A stretch of DNA of 64,000 nt, from the NCBI GenBank assembly GCA_963834305.1, contig CAWIAX010000001.1, positions 186,001 to 250,000 on the forward strand, in the 5' to 3' direction. The DNA is from JACCXG01 sp963834305. GTDB lineage: Bacteria > Acidobacteriota > Vicinamibacteria > Vicinamibacterales > 2-12-FULL-66-21. Shown here piece after piece: positions 9,376-18,871 of the stretch; the stretch's first letter is position 1; the number at the start of each line of letters is the position of its first letter. The notes beneath the pieces were generated by a model, which saw only the letters and a list, made by a program, of their open reading frames with translations, searched no databases and had not been told where the DNA came from. The position numbers were made by a program, and so were the translations under genes.

Positions 9376-9810
9376 ATGGCAATCGTTCGCTGGAATCCGA
9401 CACACGAACTGGCGGGGATGGAGATCGACCGGCTCAACCGGATGTTCTCGGAGTTCTACGGCGACGCGTTCGGGCGTGGCTGGGTGCCGCCGGTGGACAT
9501 CTACGAGACCGACGAGCACGAAGTCGTGCTCAAGGCTGAGCTGCCCGACATGAAGCGGGAAGACATCAATCTCACGTTCGAGAACGGTGTGCTGACGCTG
9601 AAAGGGGAGCGGAAGTTCGAGGCGGGCGTGAAGCGGGAGAACTTCCAGCGCCTGGAGCGGCAGCACGGCGCGTTCTCGCGCTCCTTCACGCTTCCGAACA
9701 CGGTGGATGCCTCGCGGATCCACGCCTCCTATCGGGACGGCGTACTCACGATCCGGCTCCCGCAGCGGGAAGAGGCGAAGCCGAAGCAGATCTCGGTCAA
9801 CGTCGAGTGA
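9376..9810 (+). CDS. Hsp20/alpha-crystallin small heat-shock protein
   Basis: 144 aa ATP-independent chaperone that holds unfolding proteins. Canonical class-A architecture: short N-terminal arm (MAIVRWNPTHELAGMEIDRL), alpha-crystallin domain (about 38-135; PPVDIYETDEHEVVLKAELP, GVLTLKGERK, SYRDGVLTIRLP) and a short tail. The start at 9376 is set by GAGGAGGAG 6 nt upstream. The open frame extends back to 9259, but that part covers the promoter. It has its own promoter and a strong terminator, so it is a single-gene unit, likely heat or stress induced. Confidence 0.95.
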   Translation: MAIVRWNPTHELAGMEIDRLNRMFSEFYGDAFGRGWVPPVDIYETDEHEVVLKAELPDMKREDINLTFENGVLTLKGERKFEAGVKRENFQRLERQHGAFSRSFTLPNTVDASRIHASYRDGVLTIRLPQREEAKPKQISVNVE

Positions 9811-9842
9811 CGCGGGATCGGCGCCGAGACGGGCGGGAAGGA

Positions 9843-9873
9843 CGAGGGCCGGTGGCCAACCGGCCCTCGTTTT
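9843..9873 (+). terminator. Rho-independent terminator after hsp20
   Basis: A perfect 10-bp stem (CGAGGGCCGG at 9843-9852 with CCGGCCCTCG at 9860-9869), 7-nt loop, followed by TTTT. It lies 33 bp after the Hsp20 stop. Confidence 0.88.
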
Positions 9874-9947
9874 CTGCCCGCTCCGGCCGCGGTCGGCAGT
9901 TCCCGATGGCGCTTTGCGGCCAAACCGGTTAGTCTGTCCTACTGACC

Positions 9948-10220
9948 ATGGCACAACATACTGAAACTAAGGACGCTGCGGCCGACCCGGAGTCGACCGA
10001 GCGCGCCGAGCCGATCACCAGCCGCTTCCTCTTCGTGGACGTCGCGGCACAACGCGCCAAGCAGTTGCGCCGGGGGGCGCTGCCCCGGCTGGATCGGACG
10101 CCGTCCTCGCCGCACAAGCTCGAGCGGGTGGCCATGGAAGAAGTCCGGCACGGCGTGATCGACTACACGCTGCCCACGGTCGAAGACGTCGCCCGCGGCC
10201 GCGACCGCAGCACCGACTGA
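9948..10220 (+). CDS. rpoZ: RNA polymerase omega subunit (acidobacterial type)
   Basis: 90 aa. The core SRFLFVDVAAQRAKQLRRG followed by HKLERVAMEEVRHGVIDY resembles omega proteins, in which an N-terminal helix-rich segment binds the beta' subunit and helps RNAP assembly and ppGpp response. The N-terminal 25 residues are acidic and disordered. No strong ribosome site; a TAGTCT box at 9930-9935 would give a 6-nt leader. The assignment rests on motif pattern only and is fairly likely. Confidence 0.72.
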   Translation: MAQHTETKDAAADPESTERAEPITSRFLFVDVAAQRAKQLRRGALPRLDRTPSSPHKLERVAMEEVRHGVIDYTLPTVEDVARGRDRSTD

Positions 10221-10314
10221 CCCGCCGGCGTCCGTCCCGCGGAACTTCCGCCATTCCCCCCCGTAATTCGCTTTCAAGGGCGGTGCGCACGTGTGCACCG
10301 GCGCGGAGGCGACC

Positions 10315-10662
10315 ATGATCGAACTGGGACTGCTGCTGCTGGCTGGCGCGGCGATCCTCACCGGAGTAATCGTCCTGGGGGTGATCCTGAAGGCCGTGCT
10401 CTGGGTGGTCCTGCTGCCGTTCCGCCTGCTGTTCTGGGGCCTGGGCTCGCTGCTCGTCCTGCCCATCCTGCTATTCAAGTTCCTGGGCTTCCTCTTCGGG
10501 GGGCTCCTGCTGCTGCTCGCGCTCCCGATCATCGTGGTGTCGCTGGTGGCCGCGGCCGCCGCGGCCGCCGCGGCGCTGCTCGTGCCGCTGCTTCCCCTCC
10601 TCCTCGTCGCCGCGGTGATCTGGCTGCTCGTCAGGCCCGAGCCCGCGGCCGGGGCGGCCTAG
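10315..10662 (+). CDS. Small hydrophobic membrane protein, unknown function
   Basis: 115 aa, made almost entirely of hydrophobic stretches: IELGLLLLAGAAILTGVIV, a segment around WVVLLPFRLLFWGLGSLLVL, a third from FLGFLFGGLLLLLALPIIVV and a fourth Ala/Leu-rich one. Probably four membrane helices. The ATG at 10315 is chosen because GGAGG lies 6 nt upstream; the frame is open from 10291. The stop abuts the gatA stop on the other strand with no gap. No function recognised. Confidence 0.7.
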   Translation: MIELGLLLLAGAAILTGVIVLGVILKAVLWVVLLPFRLLFWGLGSLLVLPILLFKFLGFLFGGLLLLLALPIIVVSLVAAAAAAAAALLVPLLPLLLVAAVIWLLVRPEPAAGAA

Positions 10663-12148
<1,486 letters not shown>

Positions 12149-12152
<4 letters not shown>

Positions 12153-12451
12153 GCCCCCAGTACCCGTGGTACCTTGAAGAGTCCGGCACGGGCGTCGCCG
12201 TCGGGGGCTTCCCGCAACGCCTCGGCGGTCGTCAGGGACGGCCGCACCTCGTCCTCCCGGCTGGGCGCGATGAGCGCGAGCGGGTGCGACGTCGGCGGCA
12301 CGCCGGTCGTCTCGACGCCGCGCAGCTGCTCGGCGTAGTCGAGGATGCCGGCCAGCTGGCGGGCAAACAGCGGCAGTTCGTCCCCGGTGAGCGCGAGCCG
12401 CGCCAGCCGCGCGATGCGCGCCACTTCCTGCGGTGTCAGCGATGCGGACAT
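12149..12451 (-). CDS. gatC: Aspartyl/glutamyl-tRNA amidotransferase subunit C
   Basis: 100 aa GatCAB linker subunit that wraps GatA and GatB. The start MSASLTPQEVARIARLARLA and the following LRGVETTGVPPTSHP region are characteristic. It overlaps gatA by 4 nt (ATGA), so the two are coupled; gatB is not in the window. A TAGCAT box on the minus strand (12466-12461) predicts a 3-nt leader, so translation may be near-leaderless. Intact, in contrast with gatA. Confidence 0.94.
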
Positions 12452-12472
12452 GGAGGTCCGATGCTAACACGG

Positions 12473-12559
12473 GGGTTCAGGGTTCAAGGTGCAGGGTTCA
12501 GGGTTCAGGTTCAGGGTTCAAGGTTCAAGGTTCAAGGTTCAGGTTCAAGGTGCAGGGGT
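12473..12559. repeat. Degenerate GGTTCA tandem repeat
   Basis: About a dozen head-to-tail copies of GGGTTCA / AGGTTCA / AGGTGCA units of 6-7 bp, filling the gap between divergent gatC and the Memo gene. Units are too short and ungapped for CRISPR. Function unknown. Confidence 0.85.
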
Positions 12560-12567
12560 CGCTTGAG

Positions 12568-13449
12568 ATGACAGCCATCAGGCCAGCGGCCGTGGCCGGG
12601 ACCTGGTATCCCGGGAGCGCGGGGGCGCTCGCCCGGGACGTGGACGGGTATCTTTCGGCGGCGGCGGACTGGACGGCGGGGGAGATCGGTGCGGTGATTG
12701 CCCCGCATGCCGGGTTGATGTTCTCCGGCGGGGTCGGGGCCTGGGCCTACAAGGCGGCGGCCGCGGGCAGCTACGATGTGGCGGTTCTCGTCGGGCCGTC
12801 GCACTTCGTCGAGCTTCGACGGGGTCGCGCTCTATCCCGACGGCGCGTTCGCCACGCCGCTCGGGGCGGTGGCCATCGACGACCGCGGCGCCCGGGCGGT
12901 GGCGCGCTCGGCGCTCGTGCAGACCCTGCCGCAGGCGCACCAGCGCGAGCACTCGCTCGAGATGCAGCTGCCCTTCCTCCGCCGGCTGATGCCGGCGCTG
13001 CCGATCGTGCCGCTGCTCATCGGCCACCAGACCCGCGACACGATCCTCGAGCTCGGCGCCGCTGCTCGCGTCCGCGTTTCGCGACCGCCGCGCGCTGCTC
13101 GTGGCCAGCACCGATCTCTCGCACTATTTCGACGCGGCGACGGCGCAGTCCCTGGACGCGCGGGTGCTGGACTGCATCGCGACGTTCGACCCCGACGAAC
13201 TGCTCGACCTCTTCGACGCGCTATCCGGCTGCCGACCGCGGCCGCTCGGTCGCGTGCGGCGGGGGGCCGGCCATCGCCGTCATGATGGCGGCCCGCACGC
13301 TCGGCGCCACCGCCGGGCGCGTGCTCAAGTACGCGCACTCCGGTGAGGTCTCCGGAGACTACGCGGGCGTCGTGGGCTACGTGGCCGCGGCGTTCGGCAC
13401 CTTCGAGGCCGCGCCGTCGCCGCCGGCCGGCGGATCACGGCGCGGCTGA
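12568..13449 (+). CDS. Memo-like protein (AmmeMemoRadiSam system protein B), frameshifted
   Basis: Memo fold, related to class III extradiol dioxygenases; bacterial role unknown. Recognisable pieces: RPAAVAGTWYPGSAGALA, VIAPHAGLMFSGGVGAWAY (metal-ligand His), GPSHFV, QREHSLEMQLPFLRRL, LVASTDLSHYFD and KYAHSGEVSGDYAGVVGYVA. It needs three single-base corrections (near 12,811, 13,065 and 13,222), and the total length is a multiple of 3, as three insertions predict. It is followed 5 bp later by AMMECR1, the partner seen next to Memo in many bacteria and archaea. The radical-SAM third member is not present in the window. Confidence 0.87.
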   Translation: MTAIRPAAVAGTWYPGSAGALARDVDGYLSAAADWTAGEIGAVIAPHAGLMFSGGVGAWAYKAAAAGSYDVAVLVGPSHFVELRRGRALSRRRVRHAARGGGHRRPRRPGGGALGARADPAAGAPARALARDAAALPPPADAGAADRAAAHRPPDPRHDPRARRRCSRPRFATAARCSWPAPISRTISTRRRRSPWTRGCWTASRRSTPTNCSTSSTRYPAADRGRSVACGGGPAIAVMMAARTLGATAGRVLKYAHSGEVSGDYAGVVGYVAAAFGTFEAAPSPPAGGSRRG

Positions 13450-13454
13450 CGGCG

Positions 13455-13991
13455 ATGCTGACCGACCACGAGCGGCGGGCGCTGCTCGCGATCGCGCGCG
13501 ACGCCATCGCGGCGGCGATCAACGGTGGCGGGCGAGCCGGCCTCCCGCCGCTCCCGCTGCCGGACGCCTCCGGCGTCTTCGTGACGCTCAAGAAGCACGG
13601 GCAGCTCCGCGGCTGCCTCGGGACGCTCGAGCTGCAGCGCGGCCTGGCCGAAGAGGTCGCCCGCTGCGCCGCGGACTCGGCCACCGAGGATCCTCGCTTC
13701 TCGCCGGTGGCGGCCGTCGAACTGGCCGACCTGGTCGTGGAAATCTCCGTGCTCGGCGCCGCTCGAGGTCATTCCGGCCGCGCCCCGAGGCCTTCACCAT
13801 CGGCGAACACGGGCTGGTCGTCGAGCACGACGGACGCCGCGGCCTGCTGCTGCCGCAGGTCGCCGCGGAACGGCAGTGGACCGCCGAGGAGTTCCTCTCG
13901 CACACCTGCGTGAAGGCCGGGCTGCCGCCCGACGCCTGGCGCCGCGGCGCCCGGCTGTTCCGCTTTGCGCGCCGAGGTCTTCGGCGAGTGA
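13455..13991 (+). CDS. AMMECR1-domain protein (AmmeMemoRadiSam system protein A), frameshifted
   Basis: About 178 aa after repair. The AMMECR1 signature LKKHGQLRGCLGTLE is clear, then AEEVARCAADSATEDPRF, VEISVL, EAFTIGEHGLVVEHDGRRGL, LLPQVAAERQW and EFLSHTCVKAGL. Function of the family is unknown; an RNA- or nucleotide-linked role has been suggested. Frame breaks occur near 13,763, 13,786 and 13,970. After the last one the true stop is TGA at 13,989-13,991, which overlaps the ATG of endonuclease IV (TGATG), supporting a Memo-AMMECR1-nfo operon. Confidence 0.87.
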
Positions 13992-15046
13992 TGCCGCGGC
14001 TCGGGGCCCATCTGTCGATTGGCGGCGGGCTGCCGCGCGCGGTCGACCGCGCGGTGGCAACGCGGTGCGAGGCGCTGCAGATCTTCACCAAGTCGGCCGG
14101 GCAATGGCGGGCCCGGCCGCTGCCGCCCGACGAGGTCGTGCTCTTCCGGCGGCGGGTGGCGGAAACCGGCATCCAGCCGGTGGTCGCGCACAACAGCTAC
14201 CTGATCAACATCGCCGCCGCGGCGCCCGCGCTGCGCGAGCAGTCGCAGGCGGCGCTCGAGGAAGAATACGACCGGGCGGCGTCGCTCGATCTGATGGGGC
14301 TGGTGATGCATCCCGGGCTCGTACACCACCGGCACGGAGACCGAAGGGCTCCGCCTCGATCGCCGACGGGCTGCGCCAGCTGCTGCAGCGCCGCCCCGGG
14401 CGGGCGCCGCTCATCCTGCTCGAACACACCGCCGGACAGGGCACCAACCTGGGGCACCGCTTCGAGCACCTGGCGGCGATCATCGATCTGCTCGACGGCT
14501 CACCCCGCGTCGGTGTCTGCCTCGATACCTGCCACCTGCTCGCGGCCGGCTACGACCTGTGCTCCGACGACGGGCTATGCCCGGACGTTCGAGGAGTTCG
14601 ACCGCCTCGTCGGCGTGGACCGCATCCGGGTCTTCCACCTGAACGACTCGAAGAAGCCGTGCGGCAGCCGGGTCGATCGCCACGAGCACATCGGGCAGGG
14701 CTGCCTGGGGATCGAGCCGTTCCGCCGCCTGCTCAACGATCCGCGGTTCGCCGGCCTCCCCATGCTGCTGGAGACCCCGAAGCAGGAAACGCCCGAGAGC
14801 CGGCGGACCACTGCCGCCGATCCGTGGGACCTGCGCAACCTCCGCACGCTCCGGCGCCTGGTGGCCCGGCCCTCGGCTCTGCCCGGTGCGCCGGCCGCGC
14901 CTACCCGGACGCCCGGGGCGAAGACGGCGGGGACGAAGGCGGCGAGCCAGCCGCAGGCGGGTCGGATCGCGAGGGATCGTCGGAACCAAAGCGGCGTTCA
15001 ATCACCCGTTCCACCGGGGCGAGGAGGAGCAGGGCGCCAACGGTGA
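13991..15046 (+). CDS. nfo: Endonuclease IV (AP endonuclease), frameshifted
   Basis: Zn-dependent AP endonuclease of base-excision repair, TIM barrel. MPRLGAHLSIGGGLPRAVD opens the gene, then QIFTKSAGQW, VVAHNSYLINIA, LLEHTAGQGTNLGH, VGVCLDTCHLLAAGYD, FHLNDSKKPCGSRVDRHEHI and MLLETPK supply the metal-binding His/Asp/Glu set. Three single-base insertions near 14,322, 14,358 and 14,573 break the frame. Homologous sequence ends around 14,865; the Pro/Ala-rich extension to 15,046 overlaps mgtC and probably reflects another error near the stop. Confidence 0.9.
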   Translation: MPRLGAHLSIGGGLPRAVDRAVATRCEALQIFTKSAGQWRARPLPPDEVVLFRRRVAETGIQPVVAHNSYLINIAAAAPALREQSQAALEEEYDRAASLDLMGLVMHPGLVHHRHGDRRAPPRSPTGCASCCSAAPGGRRSSCSNTPPDRAPTWGTASSTWRRSSICSTAHPASVSASIPATCSRPATTCAPTTGYARTFEEFDRLVGVDRIRVFHLNDSKKPCGSRVDRHEHIGQGCLGIEPFRRLLNDPRFAGLPMLLETPKQETPESRRTTAADPWDLRNLRTLRRLVARPSALPGAPAAPTRTPGAKTAGTKAASQPQAGRIARDRRNQSGVQSPVPPGRGGAGRQR

Positions 15047-15410
15047 TGGCGGTCGCGATGAACGCCAGGTGGTATTCGCCGCCGCCCGCCGCCACGCCGA
15101 CCGCCGCGTTGACCCAGACGGTCGCCGCCGTGGTCAGTCCCTGCACCCCGCTGCCCGTCCGCATGATCGCGCCGGCGCCGAGAAAGCCGATCCCCGTGAC
15201 GATCTGCGCCGCCACGCGGCCCGGGTCGCCGTCCGGGCCCGCCAGTTGCTGCGACATCAGCGTGAACAGGGCGGCACCCAGCGCGATCAGGATGTTGGTG
15301 CGCAGGCCGGCGCTCTTGTGCCGCATCTCGCGCTCGAAGCCCAGGATGGCTCCCAGCAGCGCCGCTGTGAGTAGCCGGCTGGCCAGTTCAGTAACGGAAA
15401 GCGGGGGCAT
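14901..15410 (-). CDS. MgtC/SapB family membrane protein
   Basis: 169 aa integral membrane protein. ASRLLTAALLGAILGFERE near the start is the MgtC hallmark, followed by further helices (NILIALGAALFTLMS, QIVTGIGFLGAGAIM, TVWVNAAVGVAAGGG). In pathogens MgtC restrains F-type ATPase and supports growth at low magnesium; here only membrane localisation is safe. The ATG at 15410 is preferred to 15449 because the protein then begins, as usual, directly before the first helix. The C-terminal tail is Ser/Pro-rich and overlaps the apparent nfo extension. Confidence 0.88.
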   Translation of the reverse strand: MPPLSVTELASRLLTAALLGAILGFEREMRHKSAGLRTNILIALGAALFTLMSQQLAGPDGDPGRVAAQIVTGIGFLGAGAIMRTGSGVQGLTTAATVWVNAAVGVAAGGGEYHLAFIATAITVGALLLLAPVERVIERRFGSDDPSRSDPPAAGSPPSSPPSSPRASG

Positions 15411-15481
15411 GACGCGGAAACGCGTGGCACATCGGTTGCACTGGCTCAAGGCGGCCGCCTGAGCGGCAGGAGGAACCTGAC

Positions 15482-15628
15482 ATGCTGTGGACCATTGTCG
15501 TGCTGTTGCTCGTGTTCTGGGCGCTCGGTCTCGCGTTCAAGATCGCCGGCGGTCTCATCCACGTGCTGCTCGTGATTGCGCTCATCGTCGTGGTCTATCG
15601 GCTGCTGACAGGCAGAAAGGTCGTCTGA
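15482..15628 (+). CDS. 48-residue membrane protein of the lmo0937 type
   Basis: A short gene: ATG at 15482 with AGGAGGAACC just upstream, stop at 15626-15628. The product is MLWTIVVLLLVFWALGLAF followed by KIAGGLIHVLLVIALIVVV and YRLLTGRKVV, i.e. two membrane helices with a basic tail. Small proteins of exactly this plan (lmo0937/DUF5670-like) are widespread and stress-associated in several bacteria; function unknown. Confidence 0.82.
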   Translation: MLWTIVVLLLVFWALGLAFKIAGGLIHVLLVIALIVVVYRLLTGRKVV

Positions 15629-15744
15629 GGCCGCCCCTCGCGGGATATTACCCGGAAATCCGTCTGGACGCCGGCGTGCGGCCCAGGGATCAGGCGGTCT
15701 CGGCGCCAGGGAACGCCCCCGAACCTGCTATCGTAGACGAGGCC

Positions 15745-16425
15745 ATGGACGTGTATCTGGTGCCAGTCGGCGCGGACAGGTACGAGCTGTACTGCGAGAT
15801 TCCGGACGACTCGACCGATGCGTCCGAGCCGTCGCCCCCCGGGTTCATCCGGCGCATGCTCCACCGGTTCCGCGAAATGGTCGCCGACGCCGAGCGCGAG
15901 CGGCGCCAGGGGACCACCGACACGAGCGCCATGAGCTGGTCGGCACGGCTGCGGGCGAAGACCATGCGCCGGGTCGCGGAGAGCATCGCGGAGCAGCGGC
16001 TCCTGTGGCACCTCCGCGGTCAGGCCGCGGCCTGCCTGCATTTCCCCGACGATCTCGAAGAGGCGGCAGCCGCCGCGGAGCTCCGCCAGCAACTGATCCG
16101 GGATTTCGACAAGCACCGGTTCTGGCTCGCCATCGACGCCGTCGTCTTCGTCTGCTCGGGGGTGCTCATCCTCGTCCCCGGTCCGAACCTGCTGGCGTAT
16201 TTTTTCGCGTTCCGCCTGGTCGGCCACTTCCTCTCGCTGCGCGGGGCGAAGAAGGGGCTGAGCGGCGTGCTGTGGCAGTACCAGCCGAGCGCGCCGCTCA
16301 CCGAACTGCGGCGGGTGCTGGCGCTCGAGCCGGCGGTCCGCGTCGGGCGGGTGGACGCGGTGGCCCGGCTGCTGCGCCTGGAGCACCTGGTCAGCTTCTT
16401 CGAGCGGAGCGCGGTGTCGACGTGA
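15745..16425 (+). CDS. Mit_KHE1-like (mitochondrial K+/H+ exchange-related) protein
   Basis: 226 aa. The start MDVYLVPVGADRYELYCEIP, the central basic helix, FDKHRFWLAIDAVVFVCSG then VLILVPGPNLLAYFFAFRL (two membrane segments near 135-175) and HFLSLRGAKKGL resemble the family named for yeast Mdm31-independent K+/H+ exchange factors, which also occurs in Acidobacteria. Actual ion-exchange activity is not shown for bacterial members. The start at 15745 is supported by homology-like N-terminus; the frame extends further upstream. The stop overlaps lpxD's GTG by 3 nt, hinting at coupling to lipid A synthesis. Confidence 0.65.
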   Translation: MDVYLVPVGADRYELYCEIPDDSTDASEPSPPGFIRRMLHRFREMVADAERERRQGTTDTSAMSWSARLRAKTMRRVAESIAEQRLLWHLRGQAAACLHFPDDLEEAAAAAELRQQLIRDFDKHRFWLAIDAVVFVCSGVLILVPGPNLLAYFFAFRLVGHFLSLRGAKKGLSGVLWQYQPSAPLTELRRVLALEPAVRVGRVDAVARLLRLEHLVSFFERSAVST

Positions 16426-17468
16426 AGCTGCGGGACATTGCCGAGCGGCTCGACTGCCGGCTGGACGGGGATGGCGCGATCGAGATTACCGGCGTCGCGG
16501 CGATCGAGGAGGCCGGTCCCGGCCATCTCACCTTTTTCACCAATCCACGTTATGCGCCGGAGCTGCGCCGCACGCGCGCCTCGGCCGTGATCGCCGGCGA
16601 ACAGGCGGACGGCGCCCCGTGCGCCGTGCTTCGCGCCGCGGAACCCTACGTGACGTTTGCCCGGGCGGTCGAGCTCTTCGCCGATCCCTGGCGGCCGGCT
16701 GCAGGCGTCCATCGGCTGGCGCTCGTCGAGCCGGGCGCGGTCGTTGCGGCCGACGCCAGCATCGGCCCCTTCACCGTCGTGGGCGCCGGCGCGCGGATTG
16801 GCGCACGGACCATCGTCCATTCGCACGTCGCGATTGGCCGGCAGGCGGAGCTCGGCGACGACTGCGTCATTCACGCCCAGGTGTCCATCCGCGAGCGTGT
16901 CCGCCTCGGGCACCGGGTCATCGTGCAGGACGGCGCGGTCATCGGCGGCGACGGCTATGGCTTTGCCCGGCGGCGCGATGGCAGCCATCACAAGATTCCG
17001 CAGCACGGCGCGGTGGTCATCGAAGACGATGTCGAGATCGGCGCCAATACGGCCATCGACCGGCCGGCGGTCGGAGAAACCCGCGTCGGCGCCGGGACCA
17101 AGATCGACAACCTCGTGCAGGTGGCACACGGCGTCCACATCGGCCGGCATGCCCTCCTCGCGGCTCAGGCCGGCATCGCCGGCAGCAGCGTGCTCGAGGA
17201 CCACGTCACCCTTGCCGGGCAGGTCGGGGTGGCGGGCCACATCACCATCGGCAAGGGGACGATCGCGACGGCGCAGACCGGGATCCCGAACTCCGTGGAC
17301 GCCGGCGCCTTCATCTCCGGCTATCCGGCGATCCCGAACCGCGAGTGGCTGAAGGCGTCGGCGGTGTTCCGCAAGCTGCCGGAGCTGCGCAAGCTGGTCT
17401 CGGATCTCGAGCGCCGGCTGGCCGCGCTCGAGGCGGAGGCCGGGTCCGATCGCGACCGCCGCGACTGA
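16422..17468 (+). CDS. lpxD: UDP-3-O-(3-hydroxyacyl)glucosamine N-acyltransferase
   Basis: Third step of lipid A synthesis: transfers the second hydroxyacyl chain to the UDP-glucosamine precursor. 348 aa. N-terminal uridine-binding domain (about 1-95; AIEEAGPGHLTFFTNPRYA), then a left-handed beta-helix of hexapeptide repeats with the catalytic-His motif KIDNLVQVAHGVHIGRH near 227-243, then a C-terminal helix. It starts with GTG overlapping the previous stop. With lpxB 3.6 kb downstream, it shows a Gram-negative outer membrane. Confidence 0.97.
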   Translation: MKLRDIAERLDCRLDGDGAIEITGVAAIEEAGPGHLTFFTNPRYAPELRRTRASAVIAGEQADGAPCAVLRAAEPYVTFARAVELFADPWRPAAGVHRLALVEPGAVVAADASIGPFTVVGAGARIGARTIVHSHVAIGRQAELGDDCVIHAQVSIRERVRLGHRVIVQDGAVIGGDGYGFARRRDGSHHKIPQHGAVVIEDDVEIGANTAIDRPAVGETRVGAGTKIDNLVQVAHGVHIGRHALLAAQAGIAGSSVLEDHVTLAGQVGVAGHITIGKGTIATAQTGIPNSVDAGAFISGYPAIPNREWLKASAVFRKLPELRKLVSDLERRLAALEAEAGSDRDRRD

Positions 17469-17500
17469 ATCGCGCCCCCTTCTGCCATAATCAAAGTTCC

Positions 17501-18871
17501 ATGACTGTCCACTTCCGGAAGCGGCTCGCGGCCGGCGTGTTGGCGCTGACCGCGCTGGTTGGCGTCGATCCCGCCGTGACGGCGGCCGTCAGGCCGCCGA
17601 AACTCAACTACACGATGACGACCCTGCCGAACGGGCTGCAGGTGGTCTATCTGGAAGATCATTCGACGCCGATCGTGCATGCCGAGCTCTGGTATCACGT
17701 CGGCTCGAAGAACGAGCGTCCCGGACGCACCGGCTTCGCGCACCTGTTCGAGCACATGATGTTCAAGGGCTCGAAGAACGTCGAGCCGGAAGGGCACGGG
17801 TCCTGGATTGCCAGCGTCGGCGGGCAGAGCAACGCCACCACGAATGAAGACGCCACTGTCTTCTGGCAGACGTTCCCGGCGCAGTACCTGCCGCTGGTGC
17901 TCTGGCTCGAGGCCGATCGGATGGCGTCGCTGCGCATCGACGAGAAGGCGTTCCAGACCGAGCGCGAGGTCGTCAAGGAAGAGCGGCGGATGCGGGTGGA
18001 GAACCAGCCGTACGGCCGCCTGAACGAGATCGTGTACGACCAGGCGTTCACGGTGCACCCCTACCGGCACCCGACGATCGGCAGCATGCAGGATCTCGAG
18101 GCCGCCTCGATCGAGGACGTGCGCGAGTTCTTCCGCACCTATTACGTGCCGAACAACGCGACGCTGGTGCTGGTGGGGGACTTCGACACGAAGGACGCGA
18201 TGGCGCTGGTGCAACAGTACCTCGGCCGGGTGCCGAAGTCGGCCCGGCCGGTGCCGCGCGACATCCCCAAGGAGCCGCCGCAGACGGAGGAGCGGCGGGT
18301 CCAGCTCGAAGAGAACTGGCCGCTGCCCGCGGTCGTCGTGGCGCACCACATCACCTACGACGGGCATCCCGACGCCTACCCGCTCCACCTCGCCTCGAAG
18401 GTGCTGTCGGACGGCGAGAGCTCGCGGATTTATCGCAGCCTGGTCTACGAGAAGCAGCTGGCGCTCGCGGCGTTCGGCGGCGGCAACATCATCGAGGATC
18501 CGAACCTGTTCTTCGCGGTCGCCATCGTGCAGCCGGGGCAGAAGCCGGAGGCGGCGGCCGCCGCCCTCATCGCCGAGCTCGAACGGCTGCAGAAGGAGCC
18601 GGTGTCGGAGACGGAGCTGCAGCAGGCGAAGAATCAGTTCGCGCGCGACTACATCCTCGATCGCGAGACGAACCGCGGGAAGGCGGGGCAGCTCGCCCAC
18701 GCCGTCGTCATCCACGATGACATCAAGACGGCCGATGGCGAGATCGACATCTTCATGAACGCCACCGCGGCCGACATCCAGCGCGTCGCCCAGACCTACT
18801 TCAAGCCGGAGAACCGCCTGGTGCTGACGATCATGCCGCGCGGCGCCGGCAACGGCGGGGGCGCGCGATGA
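17501..18871 (+). CDS. M16 zinc peptidase, catalytic partner
   Basis: 456 aa, secreted or periplasmic (signal peptide about 1-28, ending VTAAV). The inverted zinc motif HLFEHMMFKGS (HxxEH) lies near residue 82, with the distal Glu in TEREVVKEERRM. The C-terminal M16 half carries the substrate-binding R/Y-type motif region (SRIYRSLVYEKQLAL). It overlaps the next gene, a second M16 protein lacking the zinc motif, by 4 nt (ATGA), forming the classic active/inactive heterodimer. A CATAAT box at 17486-17491 predicts a 3-nt leader. Confidence 0.93.
   Translation: MTVHFRKRLAAGVLALTALVGVDPAVTAAVRPPKLNYTMTTLPNGLQVVYLEDHSTPIVHAELWYHVGSKNERPGRTGFAHLFEHMMFKGSKNVEPEGHGSWIASVGGQSNATTNEDATVFWQTFPAQYLPLVLWLEADRMASLRIDEKAFQTEREVVKEERRMRVENQPYGRLNEIVYDQAFTVHPYRHPTIGSMQDLEAASIEDVREFFRTYYVPNNATLVLVGDFDTKDAMALVQQYLGRVPKSARPVPRDIPKEPPQTEERRVQLEENWPLPAVVVAHHITYDGHPDAYPLHLASKVLSDGESSRIYRSLVYEKQLALAAFGGGNIIEDPNLFFAVAIVQPGQKPEAAAAALIAELERLQKEPVSETELQQAKNQFARDYILDRETNRGKAGQLAHAVVIHDDIKTADGEIDIFMNATAADIQRVAQTYFKPENRLVLTIMPRGAGNGGGAR

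Noticed and set aside
12473..12559. GGTTCA repeats as a CRISPR array
   Set aside because: Units are 6-7 bp with no spacers and no cas genes nearby.
14865..15046. A genuine C-terminal extension of endonuclease IV
   Set aside because: The Pro/Ala/Arg-rich extension overlaps mgtC on the other strand and lies next to known frame errors; a missed stop is more likely.
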